Assembly: GCA_965197555.1 (NCBI GenBank) | Contig: OZ240213.1 | Location: 2,294,001 to 2,358,000 of the forward strand | Direction: 5' to 3' | Source of the DNA: G965197555 sp965197555 | GTDB taxonomy: Bacteria; Chloroflexota; Dehalococcoidia; Lucifugimonadales; UBA3495 | DNA length: 64,000 nucleotides | Shown: positions 26,708 through 34,885 of the stretch, one piece after another | Layout: the number at the start of each line of letters is the position of its first letter | How positions within the stretch are numbered: position 1 is the stretch's first letter | Position numbers and translations under genes: made by a program | Notes under the pieces: model-generated | What the model was told of the DNA's origin: nothing | Database searches by the model: none | What the model saw: only the letters and a program-made list of their open reading frames with translations

Positions 26708-27115
26708 CTACCTCCCGTCGTTGTGGTTTCCATTCAGGTTCGTCAGTCCCACCACCTCGCCCTTGGCCAGCGTCCGCTGGAAGCAGAGGACCTGGCCGGT
26801 CTGCTTGTCGTTAGCGCAGGCCGTGCAGAATGCGGTGAGCAGCTCGGCCCGGCTGGCGACGGTGATGCGCTTGACCAGCACCTCGGTGCCGTCCTCCAGT
26901 TCGTGGCGGTAGAGCTTCTCGTTGGGGTTCCGCCAGTCCGCCTCGGCAGCGGGCCGGTAGAAATGGGGCTGAGCGGATGAGGTCAGGTGCGTCGTGTGGT
27001 CGTGCTCGCAGAAGCGGCACTTGGTGCCGTCCGGGGAGAAGAGCTGCCAGGCCTTCCAGTTGCGGGCGCGGCGGCGCTTGTTGCCCCGCTTCTCCGGGTT
27101 CAGAGTCCTATCCAT
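26708..27115 (-). CDS. Hypothetical protein with Cys-rich head
   Basis: A 135-residue protein with a very basic N-terminus (EKRGNKRRRARNWKAW), followed by CRFCEHDHTTH and, near the end, FCTACANDK. Pairs of cysteines and histidines suggest one zinc site built from distant parts. It overlaps the upstream gene by 8 bases. Basic head plus zinc site suits nucleic-acid binding, but I do not recognise the family. Confidence 0.55.
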   Translation of the reverse strand: MDRTLNPEKRGNKRRRARNWKAWQLFSPDGTKCRFCEHDHTTHLTSSAQPHFYRPAAEADWRNPNEKLYRHELEDGTEVLVKRITVASRAELLTAFCTACANDKQTGQVLCFQRTLAKGEVVGLTNLNGNHNDGR

Positions 27116-27755
27116 CGTTGTCTTCCTCCTTGTTGGTGTCTTCAGGGTCCAGAGTCAGGGTCCCCGCAGCCACCGCCGCCGACAGGTCGGCCTTCAGTTC
27201 CTCGCCCCTGGGGTTGCAGGTGTAGGCCAGCAGGCCGGCGGACTCCAGGGGGACGGTCTCCCCGATGTCCAAACCCCGCCGCCAGAGCCAATCCCGCCAG
27301 GAGCGGTGCAGGGGCAGGGGGCTGCGCCGGTCCAGGAAGCGGTGGTGCAGCCCCGGCGCGTCGGCCTGGTCCTGGGCCAGCAGCAGGAAGTCGTCCCGCT
27401 CGAAGCTGAACTCGGCCAGGCGGGTGTAGACCAGCGCGTGCCAGCCCCGGCTTACGGGCAGCCGGGCGATGCGGGTGGTCCAGGTGCCGACCGTGTGATG
27501 GGGGACCTGGCACTGCTGGTAACCGCCGCTGAGGGCCATCCCCTCGACGCCCTTGATCAGGTGGGCGGTGTCGGGGGGCTGCTTGAGCAGGGAGGCCCAG
27601 ATGGCCTTGAGCGCGGTCTGCGGCCCCACCATGGACAGGAACCAGAGGCCGCCGGTGTCCGGGTCGCGGGCGAAGGCGTCGGCGGTGGCCGAGTAGCCTC
27701 CGGCCGAGATGGTGTAGAGGTCCTCGCCGTTGAGGACGGGTTCTGTGGGAATCAT
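27108..27755 (-). CDS. Hypothetical ICE protein
   Basis: A 215-residue soluble protein starting MIPTEPVLNGEDLYTISAGG at ATG 27755, preceded by an excellent AGGAGG. The frame runs much further upstream through low-complexity sequence, which is the shadow of radC. The middle is rich in Trp and aromatic residues (GWHALVYTRLAEFSFERDDFLLL) and the C-terminus is acidic. No motif is recognised. It lies between RadC and the Cys-rich protein in the ICE maintenance operon. Confidence 0.55.
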   Translation of the reverse strand: MIPTEPVLNGEDLYTISAGGYSATADAFARDPDTGGLWFLSMVGPQTALKAIWASLLKQPPDTAHLIKGVEGMALSGGYQQCQVPHHTVGTWTTRIARLPVSRGWHALVYTRLAEFSFERDDFLLLAQDQADAPGLHHRFLDRRSPLPLHRSWRDWLWRRGLDIGETVPLESAGLLAYTCNPRGEELKADLSAAVAAGTLTLDPEDTNKEEDNDG

Positions 27756-27853
27756 GGGTTGCCTCCTGTAGGTGTGGATTCGGGAAGGGCGCAGGGAAGG
27801 GAACCCCCCGCGTGAGGACCGTCGCACCGCCGCCGATCTCGGTGGGTCTGGGG

Positions 27854-28414
27854 CTAGTCGTCCATCAGCTTCCGTTCCTTGAGGCTGACCCAGCGGTCGC
27901 CGCCGATGACCACGTGGTCCAGCAGGTCGATGCCGAGGAGCTTGCCCGCCTGGACCAGCTCGCGGGTGATGGACACGTCCTCGGGGCTGGGCGTCGGGTC
28001 GCCGCTCGGATGGTTGTGGGAAATGATGATGCTGGGGACGGACTCGATGACCGCGGCGCGCAGCACCTCGGCCGGGCGAATCACTGACGAGTTGACGTTG
28101 CCCATGTAGATCACCCGCTGCCCCCGCACCTGGTTGCGGGTGTTGAGCAGCAGCACCCGCAGCTGCTCCTGGGCCAGGGCGGACATCTCCGGCCCCAGCA
28201 GGTTGTGAACGTCCTGCGGGCAATTGATCTGCGGCATCTCGGCGGGGCGTTCCGGCTGGAAGGCCACCTCGTAGCGGGCCGCCAGTTCCCCCAGCAGGGC
28301 CAGGTTGGAGCGCAGGGCCTCCAGCACGGCGTGGCCCTCCGGCGTGGCGGGAGCGGCGGGTTCAGGGATGGACAGGAGCATTTCCTCTTGCTTGGCTTGC
28401 TTCTTCCTGGGCAT
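27854..28414 (-). CDS. radC: RadC/JAB-domain protein
   Basis: A 186-residue RadC-family protein with an intact JAMM motif (SHNHPSGDPTPSPEDV), preceded by QEQLRVLLLNTRNQV typical of RadC. It lacks the N-terminal helix-hairpin-helix of chromosomal RadC, as is usual for plasmid and ICE versions. Such proteins accompany SSB and recombination genes on mobile elements and influence recombination or anti-restriction; the exact reaction is not established. This is a second JAB-fold protein in the element besides PRTRC protein A, though RadC is a separate family. Start ATG 28414 with AAGGAG. Confidence 0.85.
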   Translation of the reverse strand: MPRKKQAKQEEMLLSIPEPAAPATPEGHAVLEALRSNLALLGELAARYEVAFQPERPAEMPQINCPQDVHNLLGPEMSALAQEQLRVLLLNTRNQVRGQRVIYMGNVNSSVIRPAEVLRAAVIESVPSIIISHNHPSGDPTPSPEDVSITRELVQAGKLLGIDLLDHVVIGGDRWVSLKERKLMDD

Positions 28415-28523
28415 GGTTCACTCCTTTGCGATTAGTCTGGAAACGGGAGCGGGGCCGCCTCTGCTGTGAGGGAACGGCCCCGTGGTTGCGCCTTGGGGAA
28501 GGCGCCGGTGTTCGTATGTCCAG

Positions 28524-28991
28524 TTAGAAGGGAGAGTCCTCGTCGCCGGGCTGGTAACCACCGCCAGCGTTGAATCCGTTGGCGTTTCCGGCGTTGGCTT
28601 GGTGGTTGGCGCCGGAGTTGACCCCATTGGCAGAGCCGTTGCCGGTGTGGTTGCCGCCGCCGCCGTTGCGGGCGGAGTCCAGGAACACCACCTCCTGGGC
28701 GTGGATCTCGGTGCGGTAGCGCCGCTGCCCGTCGTCGCCGGTCCAGGAGTTCTGCGCCAAGCGGCCCGCGACGTAGAGCCGCTGGCCCTTCTCCACGTAG
28801 TTGGCGCAGGCTTCGGCGAGCTTGTCCCACACCACGATCTGGTGCCAGTCGGTCTCCGATTCGCCGCCCTTGCGCACCCGGTCGGTGGCCAGGCGCAGCT
28901 GGGTGACGGCGATGCCCGACGCCGTGTACTTCATTTCAGGGTCCGTGCCCACGCGGCCCAGCAGTTCCACCTTGTTGATGCTCTTCGCCAT
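28524..28991 (-). CDS. ssb: Single-stranded DNA-binding protein
   Basis: A 155-residue SSB: OB-fold start (INKVELLGRVGTDPEMKYT), the WHQIVVWDKLAE core and the RTEIHAQEVVFLDS strand, then an Asn/Gly-rich disordered tail and the acidic tip PGDEDSPF, which in SSBs recruits partner proteins. Length and domain order are normal. It should coat single strands during transfer and establishment and, next to Rad52-like and nuclease genes, support strand annealing. ATG 28991 follows GGAGGAACG. Confidence 0.93.
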   Translation of the reverse strand: MAKSINKVELLGRVGTDPEMKYTASGIAVTQLRLATDRVRKGGESETDWHQIVVWDKLAEACANYVEKGQRLYVAGRLAQNSWTGDDGQRRYRTEIHAQEVVFLDSARNGGGGNHTGNGSANGVNSGANHQANAGNANGFNAGGGYQPGDEDSPF

Positions 28992-29097
28992 GATCGTTCC
29001 TCCGATACTTTGTGATTGTGGGTTGCCGTTGCGGGGCCGTTTCCGGTAGAGAGAAGCGGCCCCGTGCCGCGCTCCGCAGGAGAACGTCAGGGGTGCC

Positions 29098-30156
29098 CTA
29101 GCTGACCCGCAGGTACTCGGAGACGTTCTCGGTGACGATGGTGGCCCTGGTCTCCGGGTCCAACAGGGCGTTCAGCTTCTTGTGATCGACGTTGTACCTG
29201 GTGGACTTGACCATCCCCACGGTGCGGGCCTTCTCCCTGCCCTCCAACCGGGCCTTGTCCTTGCCCCGCTGCGTGAGCCAGGTCCGCAGCAACCCCAAGG
29301 CCCACTGCTTGTCCTCTTCGATGGCCTTCAGCATCTCCTGGGCGTTCTCGTACTCCCGGAGCGCCGCCTGCGCCTCTTCGTCGTTCACCGGCTCGGCGTT
29401 CTCGGCAGGTTCGTCCTCCGGCTCCTCAACCGCCGCCGATCCCGGCAGGCAGGTGTTCAGGAAGGGGCAGCGTTTGCACTGCCAGTCGTCGGCGGTGAAG
29501 TCCCGCTCCGGCAGGGCCTGAGAGTCCCGCCCGTGCAGCAGGTGGTGGGCGCCGATGGTCCCCAGCCGCTCGCAGGCCCGGTGGAAGGCGGTGGCGACCC
29601 GCTCCGCCGGAATCACCTCGAAGTCCCACTGCCTGGAACCGGTGTCCATCGTGGCGATCACCACGTCCCGCGCCTCCCCGAAGGTCCCGTAGGAGTAGAA
29701 GGCGGCCTGGGCCACCGACTCCGGGTGGCTGCGCTCCGCCCCCAACTTCCACCACCGCTTGTAGGCTTCCGGCCCCCGGGTCTTAATCTCGATGACGCTG
29801 GGTTCATCGCCGAAGATGGGGACGACGCCGGTGGCGTCCACGTGGCCCGTGACCACCAGGGCGGGGCCGAGGCACAGGGACATCATTTCAGGGTTGTCCC
29901 GGTCGGTAGGGGTGATGTCCCAACCGGCCCGCCGCATGGCCCGGAGCACCACCGGCTCCAGGGCGTTGCCCGCCTCCAGAACCGTCAGGGACTCCTCGGT
30001 GCGCGCGTTGGTGACCGGGTACTCGTTGGCCTCGTACCAGAGGGCGCGGCGGCAGTTGCCCACCGCCGAGGCCCGGATCTCCAGGGTCCCGTCGTCGTCG
30101 AAGCGGGCGTTGGGCCGCGAGTAGACGTCCGTCTTGCTGTCAATGGTCGTCGTCAT
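29098..30156 (-). CDS. Cas4/RecB-like PD-(D/E)XK nuclease with Fe-S type cysteines
   Basis: A 352-residue protein. ALVVTGHVDATGVVP supplies the catalytic Asp and SVIEIKT the ExK. A lone Cys near the N-terminus (VGNCRRALWYE) plus a C-terminal cluster (CKRCPFLNTC) make the four-cysteine iron-sulfur pattern of Cas4/AddB-like nucleases. A C-terminal coiled region (EAQAALREYENAQEMLKAIE) may mediate oligomerisation. It likely resects DNA ends to give single strands for the neighbouring SSB and Rad52-like annealing protein, like the lambda Exo/Beta pair. Start ATG 30156 behind GGAGG. The nuclease call is good; exact polarity is unknown. Confidence 0.8.
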   Translation of the reverse strand: MTTTIDSKTDVYSRPNARFDDDGTLEIRASAVGNCRRALWYEANEYPVTNARTEESLTVLEAGNALEPVVLRAMRRAGWDITPTDRDNPEMMSLCLGPALVVTGHVDATGVVPIFGDEPSVIEIKTRGPEAYKRWWKLGAERSHPESVAQAAFYSYGTFGEARDVVIATMDTGSRQWDFEVIPAERVATAFHRACERLGTIGAHHLLHGRDSQALPERDFTADDWQCKRCPFLNTCLPGSAAVEEPEDEPAENAEPVNDEEAQAALREYENAQEMLKAIEEDKQWALGLLRTWLTQRGKDKARLEGREKARTVGMVKSTRYNVDHKKLNALLDPETRATIVTENVSEYLRVS

Positions 30157-30199
30157 GGTTGTCCTTCCTCCGTCATGTCTGTGTTGGGTAAACGAGAGC

Positions 30200-30228
30200 G
30201 GGGCCGTCTCCGCAAGGGAGACGGCCCC
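30200..30228. terminator. 12-bp perfect hairpin in intergenic gap
   Basis: GGGGCCGTCTCC (30200-30211) pairs with GGAGACGGCCCC (30217-30228), loop GCAAG. On the minus strand it is followed by GCTCTCGTTTACC, a weak T tract. It is the best example of the recurring GGGGCCG/CGGCCCC hairpin also seen near 28450-28482, 29031-29063 and 31024-31056. Confidence 0.55.
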
Positions 30229-30262
30229 GTGTGCCTTGGCAGGTCCGGTCAGTGCAGTTCTT

Positions 30263-30664
30263 TCAGTCGGCGGCCAGCCTGAGTTCTTCCGCTTCCACTT
30301 CCACTTCAGCTTGGGCCGCCAGGTGGCCCCGCAGGATGAGGGCGATGCCGTCGCCGAGGCCGCGCACGTACACCGTGCTGCCGTCCTCCATCACGTTGGG
30401 CCACGGCTGCATTTCGCTGATGCCCTGGCACTGGCCCACGATTTCGTCCACTGGCGTTCCCCGCCGCAGGTGCAGGGAGACCAGCCGGCAGGCCAGCTCG
30501 GTGACCCCGTGCTGGAGGCTGCCGGCCTTGCCCAGGGAGCCGAAGACCTCGAAGGGCTGCCCGTCCTCGTCCAGGCAGACGGTTACGTAGAGGTTGCCCA
30601 GTTCCGTTGCCAACTTGGTCGTTGTGCTGGGCAGGCTGCGCGGCCTGCTCCTGGTGGCAGTCAT
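30263..30664 (-). CDS. Stand-alone TSCPD-domain protein
   Basis: A 133-residue protein whose core (GNLYVTVCLDEDGQPFEVFG, then GSLQHGVTELACRLVSLHLR) matches the TSCPD domain found at the C-terminus of B12-dependent ribonucleotide reductases, here without a reductase. On mobile elements small TSCPD proteins accompany replication genes; a role in modulating nucleotide supply is plausible but unproven. Its ATG at 30664 overlaps the stop of the DUF7007-like gene, so the two are coupled. Confidence in the domain is good, in the function low. Confidence 0.7.
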   Translation of the reverse strand: MTATRSRPRSLPSTTTKLATELGNLYVTVCLDEDGQPFEVFGSLGKAGSLQHGVTELACRLVSLHLRRGTPVDEIVGQCQGISEMQPWPNVMEDGSTVYVRGLGDGIALILRGHLAAQAEVEVEAEELRLAAD

Positions 30665-30981
30665 GGCTGTCCCCTCTGGTCCCGCAGGTAGGGCAGCGCC
30701 GGGGCGTAGCGGTCGAAATAGCCCGCCACCTTCAGGGCGAACTCCCTATCCCTTTCGTCGCCGATTCCCAGCAGGGTCCTGGCGATGGGTTCCTCGCAGT
30801 CCTCTTCGGCGTAGGTCGGCGTGAGGAAGGAGTCCCTGACCAGGTCGGGGAGTTCCTCCCACCGCTCCCGGCTGAGCTTCAGGCCGCCGTGTCCGGCGGT
30901 GGAGACCCGCCAGACCCCTTCGGCCAGTTCCTCGATGTCCTGGGGGTAGCCCCAGGGGGTGTGCATTCTGGTTCCGGTCAT
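30661..30981 (-). CDS. DUF7007-like small protein
   Basis: A 106-residue protein: HTPWGYPQDIEELAEGVWRV followed by STAGHGGLKLSRERWEELPD. The TPWG...Q start and STxGHGG motif are typical of a DUF7007-like domain carried by plasmids and ICEs next to DNA-metabolism genes. Function is unknown. ATG 30981 has GGAGG upstream. Confidence 0.65.
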   Translation of the reverse strand: MTGTRMHTPWGYPQDIEELAEGVWRVSTAGHGGLKLSRERWEELPDLVRDSFLTPTYAEEDCEEPIARTLLGIGDERDREFALKVAGYFDRYAPALPYLRDQRGQP

Positions 30982-31087
30982 GTCGTTTCCTCCGTGCTAT
31001 GGGGGTGATTCCGGTAGATGAGAAGCGGGACCGCCCCGCTGTGGAGACGGCCCCGTTGCCTGGTTAGTTGCCGGTGGGTCGGGCGTC

Positions 31088-31951
31088 CTACTCCTCGGCG
31101 CCCCCGCCATGACCGGCCTCGGCGTCCTGCCGCTGCTGCACCTTGCGGGCGGCCCGCTCCACCAGGGGCGTCAGTTCCGAGGCGGGCAGGTCGTCCAGGT
31201 CTTTGCCCGTCTGCCCCCGCACCGCCTGCCTGACCCGCTCTTCGTCGAAGCCCTGGCTGACCCCCAGGTCCAGCAACGTCTTGCGCAGGGCGGGGGCCAG
31301 CGTGTCTCCTGCGCCGCCGCCAGGCTGGCCCGCCACGTCGCCGTAGAGCGCGTTGCCGAACTGGGCGCCGAAGGTCCTGAGCGCCCGCTTGAGAGCGTCC
31401 GTGACCGCGCCCTTGAACGCCGTCTCATGCCCCTCGGCGGTCTCGTCGGAGACCGGCTGGAAGCCCACGTCGGTGCGAGCAGGGGCGCCGGGGACAGTGA
31501 CCTTCACCGTGGCGGAGTAGGCCCGGATGCGCTTGACCTCGCCGGTCTGCGTGTTCACCTGGTCCAAGTCCCTGAGCGTCACGTCGCCAACCAACTCATG
31601 GCCCCAGCCGCCGAATCCGAAGATGCGGTTGGCCTGGTCGATGACGGTGCGGCCCTCAACGTAGCTGAAGGAGCGGTTGCCCCGGCCCTTGCGCTGGGAG
31701 ACCAGGCTGGCGTCCAGGGGCTGGGCCAGCTTGTCGGTGACGCTGGCGGGGAGGCTGTCCCAGAGGAGGTCGTGGCCGGGGATGGTGTCGGCGGGGTGGT
31801 GGCCGTTGCCGTTCTTGGACACGCCGTTGGCGGGGACGTGGTGGTTGGTGTTGCCGTTCTGGTGGCCGTTCGCGCTGCCGTTGACCTGGCCGTTGCGCTG
31901 GTGCCCGTTGTTGTTCGCGCCGTTGCGGTGGTTGCCGTTCTCGTTGGACAT
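31088..31951 (-). CDS. Rad52/22-family single-strand annealing protein
   Basis: A 287-residue protein. The first 60 residues are an Asn/Gly/His-rich low-complexity arm. Then comes a Rad52/Rad22 core: SFSYVEGRTVIDQANRIFGF, GGWGHELVGDV, YSATVKVTVPG, and the helix FKGAVTDALKRALRTFGAQFG. This family anneals complementary single strands independently of RecA and is common in phages and ICEs. With the SSB and Cas4-like nuclease it makes a complete annealing recombination set. The start is ATG 31951 with AAGGAG; a longer frame to 32011 lacks support. The low-complexity arm at the front is unusual and shared with other proteins of this operon. Confidence 0.85.
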   Translation of the reverse strand: MSNENGNHRNGANNNGHQRNGQVNGSANGHQNGNTNHHVPANGVSKNGNGHHPADTIPGHDLLWDSLPASVTDKLAQPLDASLVSQRKGRGNRSFSYVEGRTVIDQANRIFGFGGWGHELVGDVTLRDLDQVNTQTGEVKRIRAYSATVKVTVPGAPARTDVGFQPVSDETAEGHETAFKGAVTDALKRALRTFGAQFGNALYGDVAGQPGGGAGDTLAPALRKTLLDLGVSQGFDEERVRQAVRGQTGKDLDDLPASELTPLVERAARKVQQRQDAEAGHGGGAEE

Positions 31952-32090
31952 GACGTATCTCCTTGAAGTTGTGATTACGTGGGTGATGGAGGTTCGTGCG
32001 GCTTCCAACACAGAAAGCCGTGGGCGGGGCGGGAGGCCCCGGCAGGAGATGGGCAGGGGTAGCCCAAGGGGATCAGTTGGGAAGTGGGTG

Positions 32091-32122
32091 AAAAAGCGCA
32101 GGCCCGCCGGGGAAGGCGGGCC
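32091..32122 (-). terminator. Intrinsic terminator after the primase operon
   Basis: GGCCCGCC (32101-32108) pairs with GGCGGGCC (32115-32122). Reading the minus strand, the stem is followed by TGCGCTTTTTCACC. It separates the primase operon from the Rad52-like gene. Confidence 0.75.
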
Positions 32123-32154
32123 GGTAGAGGAAAGGGTGGGGGAGAGGGAGTGGA

Positions 32155-33207
32155 CTAGCGGGCGTTGTGCGCCGCCCTTGCCAGCAGTCGGCGGAAGATG
32201 AGTTGACCGTGGGGCAGTGTCGTCAGTTCGCCCACGTCGGCGATGTCCTGGGGCAGGTTGACCACGGCGGCGCGGCGGCCCAGCAGTCCCCAGAGACCCT
32301 CGGCGGCAGCCACACCGGCGCCGTCGTTGTCGAAGGCCAGGAAGACCCGGGGGCAGCCCCTGAGCGCCGCCGCCACCTTGTCCATCCCCTGGGTGCCCTG
32401 GGCGGCGCAGGCAGGGTAGCCCCAGGCCGCCAGCGTCAGGTAGTCGAAGACCCCCTCAGTCAGGATTGCGAAGGGTGGCGCCGGGCCGATACGGGCCAAC
32501 CCCAGCACCGGCTTGGGGCCGGGCACCGCCTGGAAACGGGGCTTGGCGCCGGCGTCAACCGCCCGCCCGGTGAGCCACCGCACCCGCCCCGTGGCGATGT
32601 CCGGTACGGTAATCATTCCGGCGAACCGCTCCGCGCCATGCTCAAGGAACAGCCCGCTGTCCCTGAGCCTATGGACGCCGAAGCCCGCGGATTCCAGGTA
32701 CGCCCTCAGCCCGCGACCCGGCGCGTAGCCCAAGCCCAGTTCCATGGCCGCTCCGGCGCCGATTCCCCGTGTCGCCAGGTACGCCCTGGCCTTCGGACTG
32801 CGCCGCATTTGTCCGGTGTAGAACCGCACCGCCGCCGTCAGCAGCGCCGGATCGCGGGGAGGAATCGCCGGGACAGCGGATTGACGAACTGCCGCCGGAC
32901 CAACCGCAGCGGCCGTGACCGCCACCGTCCCGTCGTCCAGCCGACGTATCGCCTCGGGCAGGGTCAGGCCCTCCGTCCTTTGCACGAAGTCCAGCACGTC
33001 CCCGCCGGCGCCGCAGCCGAAGCAGTAGAACTTCTCGGTGTCGGCGTACACCGTGAAACTGCCCTCAGCCTCCTTATGAAAGGGGCAGACGCCCTGCCTG
33101 ACCCGCCCCTTGCCCCGCAGAGCGATACCGGCGGCCTCCACCGCGTCGCCCAGGGGGTGGCGCGCCTTGAATTCCGCGATGTCCACCGTGGCGTGAGCTA
33201 TTACCAT
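32155..33207 (-). CDS. CHC2/TOPRIM DNA primase
   Basis: A 350-residue DnaG-like primase: zinc finger of CHC2 type (GVCPFHKEAEGSFTVY, FYCFGCGAGGDVLDF), a linker, then a TOPRIM domain with the catalytic Glu in AILTEGVFDYLTL and the paired Asp in FLAFDNDGAG. It lacks the C-terminal helicase-interaction domain of chromosomal DnaG, so it is a compact mobile-element primase that may prime the transferred strand. The ATG at 33207 overlaps the end of the upstream hypothetical gene. Confidence 0.88.
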   Translation of the reverse strand: MVIAHATVDIAEFKARHPLGDAVEAAGIALRGKGRVRQGVCPFHKEAEGSFTVYADTEKFYCFGCGAGGDVLDFVQRTEGLTLPEAIRRLDDGTVAVTAAAVGPAAVRQSAVPAIPPRDPALLTAAVRFYTGQMRRSPKARAYLATRGIGAGAAMELGLGYAPGRGLRAYLESAGFGVHRLRDSGLFLEHGAERFAGMITVPDIATGRVRWLTGRAVDAGAKPRFQAVPGPKPVLGLARIGPAPPFAILTEGVFDYLTLAAWGYPACAAQGTQGMDKVAAALRGCPRVFLAFDNDGAGVAAAEGLWGLLGRRAAVVNLPQDIADVGELTTLPHGQLIFRRLLARAAHNAR

Positions 33208-33659
33208 GACGCGCCCCCTTTCGTCAGCGGCTTGAGGCCCCGCAGGCTGCGCCGGGATACCGGCTTGCCCACCGGCCAGCGCATCCCCAGGACCGCCGCG
33301 ACCGCCAGGGTGGCGCCGTCGCCCGCCGGAACCAGCGCCACCGCCCTGCCGGTGCCGGGGCTGTAGAGCACCGCTTTGTCACCGGCGAACCGGCGCCGGG
33401 CGATGTCCAGCCACTCGGCGTAGAGCCACCGGAGTTGGCCGTCAGTGGCGTTGGCCGTGTCTACGTCAGCGAACACCGCCAGAGACCCGTCCAGGTCGCC
33501 GGACTGCCGCAACCGCCGCGCATCGTGGACCGCAGTGACAAGGTTGGGCGCCGGGTCCAGTTGCTCTGAATCGGGAGAGAGCAGGGTCGCCAGGAGCCGG
33601 TCCACCAGTTCCTCCAACCGTCCGGTAGTAGATGGGGAGTCCAGGGTAATCGTGGTCAT
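33201..33659 (-). CDS. Hypothetical protein upstream of primase
   Basis: A 152-residue protein, mostly helical in appearance, with LEELVDRLLATLL near the start and a basic C-terminus. ATG 33659 has GGAGG at about seven bases and overlaps the end of the preceding gene; its own end overlaps the primase start. That strict coupling suggests a primase accessory role, but no family is recognised. Confidence 0.55.
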   Translation of the reverse strand: MTTITLDSPSTTGRLEELVDRLLATLLSPDSEQLDPAPNLVTAVHDARRLRQSGDLDGSLAVFADVDTANATDGQLRWLYAEWLDIARRRFAGDKAVLYSPGTGRAVALVPAGDGATLAVAAVLGMRWPVGKPVSRRSLRGLKPLTKGGASW

Positions 33660-33961
33660 GGCCTGCCTCCATGCTGCTGAGTTTGTTGCTGCCTATGACA
33701 CCGGCACCGGCAATTGGCCTGCCGCGCCCGCGCCGCCTGCCGCCTTTCGTTGGCCCGCACGATCCGCCGCACCACCAGGGCGACGATGCCCAAGCCCACC
33801 AGGTTGAGGAAAAACGTCTCGCCGCCGGTCCCGGTGAGTAGCGGCCCGGCGATGAGCATGGCCACGGCCACCGCAATCGACGCCCGCTTGTGCCGCCTGA
33901 TGAAGCCACCGACCGCCACCGCGACGGCCTTGATCTGGGTGAACCGTTCGGTGATGCGCAT
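33656..33961 (-). CDS. Small membrane protein
   Basis: A 101-residue protein with two probable membrane helices (ASIAVAVAMLIAGPLL and FFLNLVGLGIVALVV), a basic N-terminal segment and a basic Cys/Arg-rich C-terminus. It is first in the primase operon, with ATG 33961 preceded by a perfect AAGGAGGTG. Function unknown. Confidence 0.55.
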   Translation of the reverse strand: MRITERFTQIKAVAVAVGGFIRRHKRASIAVAVAMLIAGPLLTGTGGETFFLNLVGLGIVALVVRRIVRANERRQAARARQANCRCRCHRQQQTQQHGGRP

Positions 33962-34885
33962 ACGCACCTCCTTAGTTTTGTGAACGATGTTGGGAACCGG
34001 GTTTAATGCCCGGCGCCGGACGCACTCCGCCCTGGGTCGGACATCGCAACGGAGAACGCCGGTTTGGGGGTTGGAGCAGGACGCAACTCGGCCAGGGTGG
34101 TATACCGCCGTAAGGCGAATCCTGGAGGGCTACGTTGAGGGGAAAACGAAGAGGAACGCAGTCCCGTCAGTGGAAACTGCGCTTGAACGTGGAACGCCCA
34201 GCCAGCGGCTATGAGGCCACCGACCGGAGCGTGTTGAATCTGCGGTGCTGCTACCCTTGTTCTGTAGCTACGCCGCAGCCATGTTGAAGCGGCCGAAGCT
34301 TGTCGCCTGCTCCAACCGCAGAGTGTAGAGAGTGCGAAGCAGGTCCAGCCGCTCCGCAGGGTACGCCGAAGGGGTAAGGGATACCGGAGAAACCGTCCTT
34401 TTTCTAGCTGATACCTCCTGTCAGTGGGACTTCCGTGAGTCTGCTACCTGCCGTGGAAAGGGAATCCGCGATGCCGTTTGTTCCGGTTGCCACCTCCGTG
34501 CATCAGTCCGTGGGGTCGGGGTTCCGCCTTGAGTTGGGACACCGTGGGAAGCGCACCGTGCACTTCTGTGGTAAGGACTACCGGCTGCAGGCGAAGGATA
34601 ATTCACTCTGCCTGTCAGCAATTCCCTCGTGGGCGCTCCGGGGAGAGAAGCCTCGATCCTCACGGAGCAGGCCCGGGCGAGCAGGGATCACGCCCCCAGG
34701 TTTCTAGGCAGTGGAAACACTGGAAAAGCCAGACAACGAAGTCAGTATCCGGCCCCCGGGAGACCCCTGGCAAGGGTTTCGGCGACGACCCGCCCACATT
34801 GATTGCAAACGCCCCGCAGGAAACCGGCAGGAAACCCGCTGGAATCGGGAACCCGCCGGAACCGCCCGGAGACGCCGCCGGCGGG
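33962..34885. other. 924-bp non-coding region with RNA-like helices
   Basis: No frame here has a convincing start or composition. Several helices are perfect: a 12-bp long-range pair (GGTTGGAGCAGG 34069-34080 with CCTGCTCCAACC 34306-34317); inside it nested stems CTGCGG/CCGCAG (34240-34245, 34273-34278) and GCTAC/GTAGC (34250-34254, 34264-34268); and a GNRA-capped hairpin CAGTG-GAAA-CACTG at 34709-34722. It lies upstream of the primase operon and downstream of the HTH/coiled-coil gene, so on the minus strand it could be a long leader. The GAAA loop favours a plus-strand RNA. It could also hold an origin of transfer or replication. Confidence 0.4.

Noticed and set aside
27854..28414. RadC as a Cap3 or PRTRC deconjugase
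   Set aside because: Its motif context is RadC-specific and it lies among recombination genes, so no link to the ubiquitin-like systems can be claimed.
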